From: Lepidostoma basale
Lineage: Eukaryota > Arthropoda > Insecta > Trichoptera > Lepidostomatidae
NCBI GenBank assembly: GCA_022606425.2
Contig: JAHDVF020000982.1
Coordinates: 744,001 to 808,000 of the forward strand
Length of the DNA stretch: 64,000 nt
Reading direction: 5' to 3'
Shown: positions 1-9,800 of the stretch, in pieces
How positions within the stretch are numbered: the first letter of the stretch is position 1
Layout of the letters: every line of letters starts with the position of its first letter
Made by a program: the position numbers and the translations under genes
Notes under the pieces: model-generated
Told to the model about the DNA's origin: nothing
Database searches by the model: none
Seen by the model: the letters and a program-made list of their open reading frames with translations, nothing else

Positions 1-58
1 GGCAGTCCATTCTTTCTGCCTACCCCTTCGGGGAGACGGCGTGATGGTTAGTTATTTA
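1..58 (+). mobile_element. LINE-A/SINE-T 3' terminus
   Basis: Starts inside the shared 3' end (GGCAGTCCATTCTTTCTGCC) and runs through GGAGACGGCGTGATGG to a single GTTAGTTA tail. The 5' part is cut by the window edge, so LINE and SINE origin cannot be told apart. Confidence 0.75.
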
Positions 59-267
59 TTTTTTATTTTTTATAATAATTTATAAGAGAAGCATAAAAAA
101 GACATTAAGATTAAGGAAGTAGAAAGAATCATAACATTGATATTGCATCATTGAGGCAACTCACACTATCACGAAATATGTCCACCTCCGAGGCCACCCG
201 ATTAACCAATAAGATTGCCCTACCCACAGATGCCCTTCACACTCGACAACAGCTCTCTATTGGCTCT

Positions 268-352
268 GGCTCTCTGTAGTATGTCTGCATTACAGACCCT
301 ATCGGTATACGGAGCATTCTGCGGTATATCCACATCTCAAACGCCTCCAACC
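268..352 (-). mobile_element. LINE-D reverse transcriptase remnant
   Basis: The minus strand reads WLEAFEMWIYRRMLRIP, the C-terminal reverse-transcriptase segment seen more fully in the LINE-D copy at 20050-20530. Too short to place precisely. Confidence 0.6.
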
Positions 353-1363
353 AGTTAATTATTCCATTCTTATTATTTTTTTAAAAAAGACTTAACACAA
401 TGTTGTCGGGAAACGTAAAACTACGTTTTTTTCAGTTTGGTGCTCAAATGCGGGAAACGTAAAAATACGTTTTTTACTCTGTGGTGGTTGTCGTCGGGTA
501 ACGTAATAAAACGTGTTGTGTAATAAATGGATTTTGTTGCTAAATCGTATATCTGACTTCACAATATAATTTCACTCACAAATTTATATTTATTAGGCTT
601 TACTTTTGATTTATTATTCAATTATAAAATGAAAAAAAATGTCTAAAAATATACATTTTTTGTGTGCTCGAAGAAACCTTGACGCAGATCCCGCTGGCTT
701 GTTTTTTTTGACCTTCAATGCGCAATAATTCTTTAAACTTGTACGGAGAATTTTTAGGGTTCTTTCTACTTGAAGAAGGGATGAATGGTAGGAATGTTTT
801 GTTCATATTTCTACAAAACATTAGTGTTTATGTAAACGTATACATGTTCGGTCGTTCGGTCGTTGTCATTGAGTTCATATAATTATTTTTATACCTAAAA
901 CCCACAATGTTTTTTCCGGATGAGAATAAATCAGACGATGAATTGTGTGTAGACAATTTATCTAATTGTTCCTGTGCTAGTGATACAGAAAGACTATTGA
1001 TGGCAGACAGTGAAACAAGTGATTTATAAAGCAAAATATCCAGACTCAGTAAGGTACAATTTTTTTTTATTGGAGACAGCACGTCATTGGATAACTAGCA
1101 GTATTGAAAGCGAACTAAGTGAGGCTAAAACTTCCAAAGTGCTACTTTGAAGCCCAATTTTTTTTTGTATTTGTTTTCCATCATTTCATCATTGAGACAC
1201 AATAAGGTAAGATGCATTTAAAGTTTCAGTCAATTATCACGGATATTTCAAAAGTTATAGACTTTTAAAATAATGTTGAAAAAACTCGCGCGCGAACCCA
1301 AATATCGCCCGCGCCAGGCTGCAATCAGCATAAAACAATACCCGAAAACAATGTGTTAATATC
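353..1363. other. Region without recognisable gene
   Basis: AT-rich. Near 405-510 a degenerate motif GGGAAACGTAAAAxTACGTTTTTT occurs twice, with a third weaker copy. At 907-1029 a 40-codon plus-strand frame (MFFPDENKSDDELCVDNL...) is acidic and could be the N-terminus of a DNA transposase, but nothing downstream supports it. No splice or family evidence. Confidence 0.4.
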
Positions 1364-1510
1364 AAGGATTTATGTCAATGATATTAGAATTTATTTTACA
1401 ATCTTCAATGTGAGCAGAAAATAGCTCATTATTATGAAGAAGGAATCTGGTCGTGTCCCCATGTCCCCTGGATCAGGAGCCAAGCGTTCTATCCCCTAGA
1501 CCACCACCCA
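1364..1510 (-). mobile_element. SINE-2 copy
   Basis: Reverse complement of the element at 59336-59490. It has the tRNA-like head with TGGTGGTCTAGGGG, then the body CCAGATTCCTTCTTCATAAT and the 3' end CTAATATCATTGACAT. The B-box-like segment is altered, so it is probably inactive. Confidence 0.8.
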
Positions 1511-1620
1511 AATTTACTTTCAGAATCCAAGTTTCACAGCCATATAGTAGAACAGACCATATATAGCATTTAATCATTCATCGTCGGAGTTTCAGGTTTA
1601 GATTATCATTAAGTCTGGGA
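1511..1620 (-). mobile_element. LINE reverse transcriptase remnant
   Basis: The minus strand reads IWSVLLYGCETWILK, a conserved C-terminal RT motif (compare WSVLLYGCETWT at 13070). One in-frame stop precedes it. SINE-2 abuts its 3' side. Confidence 0.7.
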
Positions 1621-2023
1621 TTATTCATAAGAATACTTGAGACTAGACTCCCAAAGAAAATACTGTAATCTCAGCTGACCCAATAAATACATGCAAATGG
1701 AGATCAGAAAAAACGATACAAAGATCCCTTAATGCAAACCTCCAAAAGAGTAACATTAATAGTGAACACCGAGAAGAGACTGCAGAAGACAAACATAGAT
1801 GAAGAATAATAGTACATAAAGGCACACAAGACTTCGAAGCACAGCGCAGAGAGGAAGAGGATATGAAAGGAGAGACCATCAGGAGACGGTGGCGGTTCCA
1901 CCACTAACCTCTTCCCCTGCTCTAAATGATTGATTGTCCAGGATTGGACTTTATAATCACACGAGGGGCCACATCCATGAAGAACAGTCTTCCTCGAATA
2001 CGAGGGACAGCCAAGAATGAACA
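1621..2023. other. Unassigned intron or flank sequence
   Basis: No family, splice or RNA signal recognised. Some segments (around 1865-1925) look like low-copy repeat sequence but have no second copy in the window. Confidence 0.4.
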
Positions 2024-2244
2024 ACAAACCATCACGCCGTTTCTCCGCAGGGGTAGGCAGAGAGAATGGACCGCCACACTACTCTACCCTCTAGCTTCCT
2101 CCACATTCATACAGCGAGTCATACACGCACGTCAATTCTTCCGACTTTTAACACGACCAACCATTAAAATTTGATTAATTTGGTCATGCCATGTTTTCCT
2201 CGGTCTGCCTCGACTACGTACTCCATTTACATCACTAACGTGTT
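2024..2244 (-). mobile_element. LINE-A 3' part, interrupted by SINE-1
   Basis: Starts at the LINE-A 3' end (CATCACGCCGT in plus orientation) and contains the segment matching CMTRCMNVEE..VCQDR of other copies. It continues at 2500-2776 beyond the SINE insertion. Confidence 0.85.
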
Positions 2245-2497
2245 ATTATTATTATTATTATTTAGTTGAATTGCTCTTTACATCATGACAGCATGAGCCA
2301 AATCGATTTAAAGAGTATTATAGCTATCATAGTGATTCTCGTGACATGTGATAGGAAGCTAACCTATCGCCATTTTAGTGTCACGTGAATTCTACACCAG
2401 ACCAAAGACAGTGGGACAATCACACTGCCCTCACTGGGAATCGAACCCGGAACCTCCGGGGTAGCAGTCAATACACATACCACTCGGCCACATGCAC
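2245..2497 (-). mobile_element. SINE-1 copy inserted in LINE-A
   Basis: tRNA-derived. The minus strand begins at a head with A box TGGCCGAGTGG and B box GGGTTCGATTCCC (75 nt), then a body with TTGTCCCACTGTCTTTGGTC. It ends in CATGCTGTCATGATGTAAAG and an AAT repeat. This is the best full-length copy of SINE-1 in the window; see 10003, 19391 and 54683 for others. Confidence 0.85.
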
Positions 2498-2499
2498 GT

Positions 2500-2776
2500 A
2501 CCACAGGTCGTATACATTCTTAACCATTCTTTCTCCATCCATGCGCTCCATATGTCCGAACCAACGCAGCGATCCTTTCATAATCTTGTTCATAATACCT
2601 TCTTCCGCTCTACATTCCTTTCTTATATCAGCATTTGAGATTCTGTCGTATATTGTTCTACCACACATACGTCTTAGGGCCCTCATCTCTACCGAATTAA
2701 TTCTGCTATCATCCTTCTTTCAGCCAGTTCCATGCTTCGCTTCCATACATTAGGGTTGGGACCAGAACTCCAAGAA
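2500..2776 (-). mobile_element. LINE-A reverse transcriptase remnant
   Basis: The minus strand encodes MRALRRMCGRTIYDRISNAD and MKGSLRWFGHMERMDGERMV, the RT C-terminus. It is separated from its 3' end (2024-2244) by SINE-1. Confidence 0.88.
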
Positions 2777-2805
2777 TGATGATTATGAATATAAAACTAT
2801 CTCAC

Positions 2806-3063
2806 CCGTGATAATTGCCGGCCTGTGGCAGTAGGCGTCTCCGACAGATATGACCTTCACCTTGCTGCTGTCGAATGCGTTGATGGTCTTGATGTACAGC
2901 GGCCTGGCTTGGGTATCCGTTGCTCGGGCGGAGTATCGTCCAACCTTGTCCACGTTGAACTCGGCCAGCCCGCCCCACACGCTGTGGGGTATCACTTCTC
3001 CGTCAGGACCCACAATCTCCAGCGTGTGCGATACCGTGGGCAGATCCACCGTGGCAGTTCCAC
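2806..3063 (-). CDS. cher: Filamin exon S (most downstream exon visible)
   Basis: 258 bp, phase 1 to 1, acceptor TGGTTCTAG and donor GTGAGA. It reads GTATVDLPTVSHTLEIVGPD, then GEVIPHSVWGGLAEFNVDKV, then YIKTINAFDSSKVKVISVGD. The next exon must lie left of the window; the 2.8 kb to the edge holds only LINE and SINE remnants. Confidence 0.94.
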
Positions 3064-3746
3064 CTAGAACCAAGCAAACAACAATCATCGTATCAACAAA
3101 ACGATTAAATGCCTAGTTTAATCTAGCCAGCCTAGTCTTGCAGTGGATTCTACATACTGACATGATGTTGGCATTAGTTGTTATCGTAAACATATATAGT
3201 TTGGCGTAAAATTATCCTTATAGTTCATGTATATAGTACATATATCCTTGGCGATGAGGTTCGCAACCCATCACACCGCGTCTCCCGTGGGGCGAAAAGA
3301 GAAGGATGGAGTGCCGCATCGGTTAAAGTGTGACAGTCCATTCTTTCTGCCTACCCTTTCGGGGAGACGGCGTGATGGTTAGTTAGTTAGTTAGTTAGTT
3401 TAGTTCATAAAATTATTCGTATAGTTCATTAAGTTACCCTTATAGTTCATTAAATTATCCATATAGTTCATTAAATTACCCTTATAGTTCATAAAATTAC
3501 CCTTATAGATTATAAAATTACCCTTTTAGTTCATAAAATTACCCTTATAGTTCATTAAATTATCCTTATAGTTCATTAAATTATCCTTATAGTTTATTAA
3601 ATTACCATTATAGTTCATAGAATAACCCTATTTTATAGTTCATAGAATAACCCAATTTTATAGTTCATAAAATTACCCGTTTAGTTCATAAAATTACCCT
3701 TTATAGTTCATAAAATAACCCAATTTCATAGTTCATAAAATTACGC

Positions 3747-3826
<80 letters not shown>

Positions 3827-6800
3827 ATAAATAAAAGGCGATCTTCCGGGTGTGTGTGGACTATTTCTGAGGTTATTCCTGAGCTGATCATTTTCCAAGT
3901 TATACACTTCCTTAATAGATAGACATAGGTGGGCATAGGCATATTTTTGTTATTAATCGAGCTCTAATTAACTTTGTAAATTTATAAATTTTCGTAGTGC
4001 GAGCGAGTATAGACCTTCATGTTCGTATCACCTGAGTATCGATCTTTAGAGTCTATATTCGCTTGGCGTGATAAGATGCAAATTAGTGGCTTTTTTGACT
4101 CTTTGCGTGGTCAGATATGAAATTAGTCGCTCCTTTGAACTGAAAAATATACGCACGTTTAGGGATGGGCAAAACGACTCATCTCAGGGATCTGATCTGA
4201 ACGGTTCCGCTCAGCAAAGTGAGCCGACTCTTTTTAACGATCCACGGTTCACCATTTTGAGTCGTTCAAAGTTTGAAATTATTTTAGTGACCTTTTTTTT
4301 TTTGCTCCTCGACCAAAAAAGTTGATTCCGGTAAAAAAAAAAAATTCACCAGGATAAATTTTTTGTCGATGAGCTAAAAAAATTCACAACGACAAACAAC
4401 TTTTTTGACAAACGACTCGATAATTATCAAGAAGAATCGGCTCACTTTACTGAGCGGAACCATTCAGCTCAGATCCCTTAAAGAGATCACTAAAAATAGT
4501 CGACTCTTTTGCAATAATATACGATTCACCGAGCGCAGAGGTCGGCAAAATGCGGCTCCGGAGCCGCTCGATAATTATCAAGAAGAATCGGCTCACTTTA
4601 CTGAGCGGAAAGCGCAGAGGTCGGCAAAATGCGGCTCCGGAGCCGAAGGGGTTTGTTGAAAGAAAAAATAATCGCGAGATACTTGCTTACCATCGCATCA
4701 TTCATCAAGAACGCTCTGTCCGCAGACATTTCCAGAAGAAATTTGTAAAGTTATGGAATTGGTGATTACGATTATCAATTCCGGTTTAGCTAAAACTCTT
4801 AATCATCATCGCCAATTCAAAGATTTTTAGTCATCATCTTCAACGCCTGAAATAGTATTACTGACTCTTGCTGATCTTTCGCTTTTCGCTTCTACATATT
4901 CATGCGGACAATTTTATTCAAGCATGAATTTTAACAAGAGTAAACTACGAAGTCGTCTTATTGATGAGAACATGGAATTGTGCCTAAAATTAAGAATAAC
5001 AACAAACAAACATGCATCAGGTCCATAATAACATACGGAATCAAAGCAAGAGCAGACACTGTCAGAACCAGACTGCGACCTATTGTGGGGAGAACCGTTA
5101 GAGATAGGATACCCAACGAATAAATTCGCAAATCCTGCAACATTGAAGACATAGTGAGATGGAGTAGGCAGAGACATCGAGAGAATGGATCCAGCAAGAA
5201 TTCCTAATATCGTGACCCAGAGATGGATGACCACCAAAGAGATGGAGAGAAGGCTGGTCGCCTTCATCACAGGAAGAAGTATGAAATAATGTTTTATTCA
5301 GTGTACCCGTAATTGAATGAAGTGCAAAAATTATAATAAAGGTTATCTAAATCAATAAACATATTTGGCTCTCAATTTTTTTTTAAATCGTTGTAAAGTA
5401 CGCATTTGGCTCTTTGGCTAATAATTTTGCCGACCCCCCTGACCTAGCGGATCATTGAGCTGCCGCTCTTTTTTTTATGGATCATCGCTCACCCGCTCAC
5501 CAAAACGATTCGAATCTTTGAGTCGACTCGTGAGCGGATTGCCCATCCCTATCTCTGAAATGTCAAATTTGAATTGCGTGTTAGTTTCGTAAGTAAAATA
5601 TTTATATTTCTAATTCATATATATCTTCAGTTTATTCTATTTTGCCGTTGAAATGAATACAGATTATATTTCCGCATTACATATTTCAAAGTTTTAGTTC
5701 TAAATTATATCGAATTTATATAGATAGAAATGAAATTACATACCTATCGTTTTACTTACGTATTATTTTAGGTTATGTTATGAATACATGGAAAAACGTT
5801 AAATTCTAAGTAACAATTCTATGAATTCTATGAATTGGTATAATCTATTTTAATAATGTTATTTTATTGTGGGGTGAACCGTTAGAGATAGGATACCCAA
5901 CGAATAAATTCGCAAATCCTGCAAGGAATCTGGTTCTGGTTCTGATTTAAAAAAAAATATTTGATTCATGTGGTGCTCCTGTCAATTTGGAGATATTTCC
6001 TGTATAAGTGAATTGTTTTGGTCAATTTGATTGTTGCCGCACTTTGTGATAGTTATTTGTGACACGAAATACGTTTTCACTCTTCTGATGTTAAAATAAT
6101 ACAAGTTTTTTCGTTTATAAAAAGAATTTTGACAGGTGTAAAAATAAATTTTTCATTTGTTCCAATGACAATTTGAATAAATTCTTCAATCAAATTTTCA
6201 AGTTTTTGCTGGTGTTGGATTGTTTTAAGTGCCTAATTAAAATTAAAACAGTGGAATAAAAAATTAAATAAACACAAATGTCCGGATCGTCCAGCTGACG
6301 ACAAGTGCACCATCTAAAAAAACATTTTGTGTTAAATTATTTTTATGTGTTATTTAATTTTATATCATTGTATTTTGTATAATTTGTTTTAGATTTATTA
6401 TGTAGACGTTGAATGATTGAAGTGTGCGCGGGAGATGCCTATTGGTGGCGATGAGGTTCGCAACCCATCACACCGCGTCTCTCGCGTTGGCGAAAAGAGA
6501 AGAATGGAGTGCAGCATCGATTAAAATGTTGCAGTCCATTCTTTCTGTCTACCCTTTCGGGGAAACGGCGTGATGGTTAGTTAGTTAGTTAGTTATTTTA
6601 ATGTAAAATTGTTCTGGCAGGGCGATAACCTATATCTTTTGGATTAGACGATTTACTTCAGCTGTTTTAGTTTTTCTCTGTTATGCTGTGATAGGTAAAC
6701 ATATCCTTACATACAGCATTAGCTGCCTCAGTTGGAAAAATCCAGTAATATAACATTTCCAAATGGTCTGATGTTCCCACGCCAATCTTACAATGATCGA

Positions 6801-9800
6801 TTTTTTTTTTTAATATACTGCTCATTTTAATATAATTATTTGATTTTTGCAGAGATGCTGACGCTAAGGATGATACCAGGAAAGACTCTTTGAGATAGGG
6901 TGAGGAACACGGCTATCCACGATATCTCCAAGGTGGAAGATGTCGTGAGATGGGGCACGCAACGCAAGATACTGGCATGTATGGATCCCACACCCGATTG
7001 TTATATTTATGAACTAATTTTGAAATGGTATGTACAGGTTGGATTAATTGGTTTAATTCCACTATTAGAGGCAGAACATGAGTGTCGGACATCATCGGAA
7101 GAGTGGCAGCGCTAAAATGGCATGCCGCTCGCAGCCCTGATGATAGATGAACTGCAACCCGAAACCCAGGACGTCCTCAACTTCGATGGAGGGACGACAT
7201 TGGATGCGTTTTGCCCAGGATCGACAGACATTGAATCAGATGGAGGAGGCCTACGCCCAGGAAGATTGTTATATTTATGAACTAATTTTGAAATGGTATG
7301 TACAGGTTGGATTAATTGGTTTAATTCCACTATTAGAGGCAGAACAGGAGTGTCGGACATCATCGGAAGAGTGGCAGCGCTAAAATGGCATGCCGCTCGC
7401 AGCCCTGATGATAGATGAACTGCAACCCGAAACCCAGGACGTCCTCAACTTCGATGGAGGGACGACATTGGATGCGTTTTGCCCAGGATCGACAGACATT
7501 GAATCAGATGGAGGAGGCCTACGCCCAGGAAGATTGTTATATTTATGAACTAATTTTGAAATGGTATGTACAGGTTGGATTAATTGGTTTAATTCCACTA
7601 TTAGAGGCAGAACAGGAGTGTCGGACATCATCGGAAGAGTGGCAGCGCTAAAATGGCATGCCGCTCGCAGCCCTGATGATAGATGAACTGCAACCCGAAA
7701 CCCAGGACGTCCTCAACTTCGATGGAGGGACGACATTGGATGCGTTTTGCCCAGGATCGACAGACATTGAATCAGATGGAGGAGGCCTACGCCCAGGAAG
7801 ATTGTTATATTTATGAACTAATTTTGAAATGGTATGTACAGGTTGGATTAATTGGTTTAATTCCACTATTAGAGGCAGAACAGGAGTGTCGGACATCATC
7901 GGAAGAGTGGCAGCGCTAAAATGGCATGCCGCTCGCAGCCCTGATGATAGATGAACTGCAACCCGAAACCCAGGACGTCCTCAACTTCGATGGAGGGACG
8001 ACATTGGATGCGTTTTGCCCAGGATCGACAGACATTGAATCAGATGGAGGAGGCCTACGCCCAGGAGTGAACGGATATAGGCTCATGATGATGATGATAC
8101 AAAACATTGAAACACCTACATGCAACATTTTAAATATTTCTGAATGGGTAAAATTCTGCAACAATGAAAGTTCATTGTATGGAATGAATGCTTTAAATTA
8201 TCAACTGATTTCTGTAGAATCACACTCCAAAGGAGAATTGATTCAATGTATATTTCCAGACATCACACAAATTTACAAATTTCGTCATTGGTTAAGTGAA
8301 TGTGCATTATTAGCTTCATCTAATGGACATCAAAATCAAGGGTTTTGTTTCTCTAAACATTGTATTTCTAAGAGCATTATTATGACCTTGAATGGTATAT
8401 GTATGAATGTTTCATGCAAATGTGATATAGTATATTTATTTGTTTTTTTAATTTCACTTAAAATATTAAGGAAAAAAATTAAGACTGGACGTTTAATGGT
8501 TTAAACATTAAGCTGAAAAAGATATATATTAACTTTTTTTTGGGTGGCATCTTTAGGGTAACATTTGAACTACACTATATTAATTTAATATTTTTCCTTT
8601 TATTTCTAGGTAACATGAAACGGTGAAATCTGCAAGCTGAAAGATGTCATGAGATGAGGCAGACAACCCAGAAGATAATGGAATGCGCGTGTGCAGAGGA
8701 TGGATCCCACACCTCGATATATGCGTAGATGAAGTGCAACCCGAAACCCAGGACGTCCTCAACTTCGATGGAGGGACGACATTGGATGCGTGTTGCCCAG
8801 GATCGACAGACATTGAAGCAGATGGAGGAGGCCTACGCCCAGGAGTGAACGGATATGAATTGTATATGTATGAATGTTTTATGCAAATGTGATATAGTAT
8901 ATTTATTTGTTTTTTTAATTTCACTTAAAATATTGAGGAAAAAAATTAAGACTGGACGTTTAATGGTTTAAACATAAAGCTGAAAAAGATATATATAAAC
9001 TTTTTTTTGGGTGGCATCTTTAGGGTAACGTTTGAACTACACTATATTATTAAATCATAACGCGCTTTTGCACAGCTATGTTTAAGACCAATTGGCATCA
9101 AAAACTCATTTCAGACTTTTTGCAAACTTGCCACCTTGGTAATGCCCAGCCTTCAATTGTTCAATTCACATTAGTATTATTCAAGTTCACAGCAAGTTTG
9201 CTTGGATTAAACAAATGTTTTAAAGATATGAACTGAATTAGGATACACACATTCTTGCACCTATACACATGTCATTTTATCCAATAAAATAATTGATATT
9301 GAACTTTCATTGTATTTCTTTAATATATATTGGGTGTACGAGTATTTATATACTCTAATATAGCAACAGCGAAGCGTTGCCGGGTCAGCTAGTAGTTCAT
9401 AAAATTACCCTTATGGTTCATAAAATTTCCATCATAGTTCTTTAAAACTTTTATACATTTTTTTTAAATCTGAATATTCCAAATAAGGCATCGTTTTAAT
9501 GATGGAACCCATGCTTTTGCAACAAATTATTATAGAGTATCCATAATTACCGATTTTTTATGAATGAAAACACTGTTTTTTCAACTTTTGAGTTTACATT
9601 TCTTGATATGTTTCAAAGGTTTCATACCTTTATTACCTTGAAAATGATATAAACTAGTATATATCATTATAAAGATGATGAATGTATAAAACTTTCAAAG
9701 TATTAAAAGAAAAATAAACTTAAAAGTGTAATAAATAGTGTTTTAATATATAATAATCATCAAATAGATGTAAATAAAGTGTTAAGATGCAATACATACC

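Larger units (their letters stand above)
4160..5551. mobile_element. TIR element inside the Helitron, hosting a hAT
   Basis: Ends are the inverted pair TAGGGATGGGC (4160-4170) and GCCCATCCCTA (5541-5551). Sub-terminal inverted motifs with GAGTCG and GAGCGG follow. I see no matching target duplication, so the superfamily is open (the TIR resembles hAT). Confidence 0.6.
3750..9392 (+). mobile_element. Helitron, about 5.6 kb, degenerate, with exact A|T insertion site
   Basis: Helitrons are rolling-circle DNA transposons that insert between A and T, begin with TC and end in a hairpin plus CTRR. Here the 5' end is TCTATCTATC... then TCTATATAAATAAAAGGCG. The 3' end has stem GCAAC...GTTGC at 9363-9380, then CGGGTCAGCTAG, and the next base is T. 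Removing the element rejoins the minisatellite unit perfectly. The inside is mostly later or captured sequence: a nested TIR element, LINE tails, SINE-T, a 268-bp tandem array and a possible helicase remnant. Confidence 0.85.

Noticed and set aside
44..56. TTAG units as telomere repeats
   Set aside because: The unit is four bases (TTAG), always directly after the LINE-A/SINE-T terminus. It is a retrotransposon tail, unlike the five-base CCTAA tract at 23258.
907..1029. 40-codon acidic open frame as a small gene or transposase start
   Set aside because: No downstream coding sequence, TIRs or family match could be established.
7926..8504. 192-codon open frame as a host gene
   Set aside because: It starts inside the tandem array in a frame not used by the LINE. 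Only about 80 residues resemble a Helitron helicase, so it is treated as a remnant.
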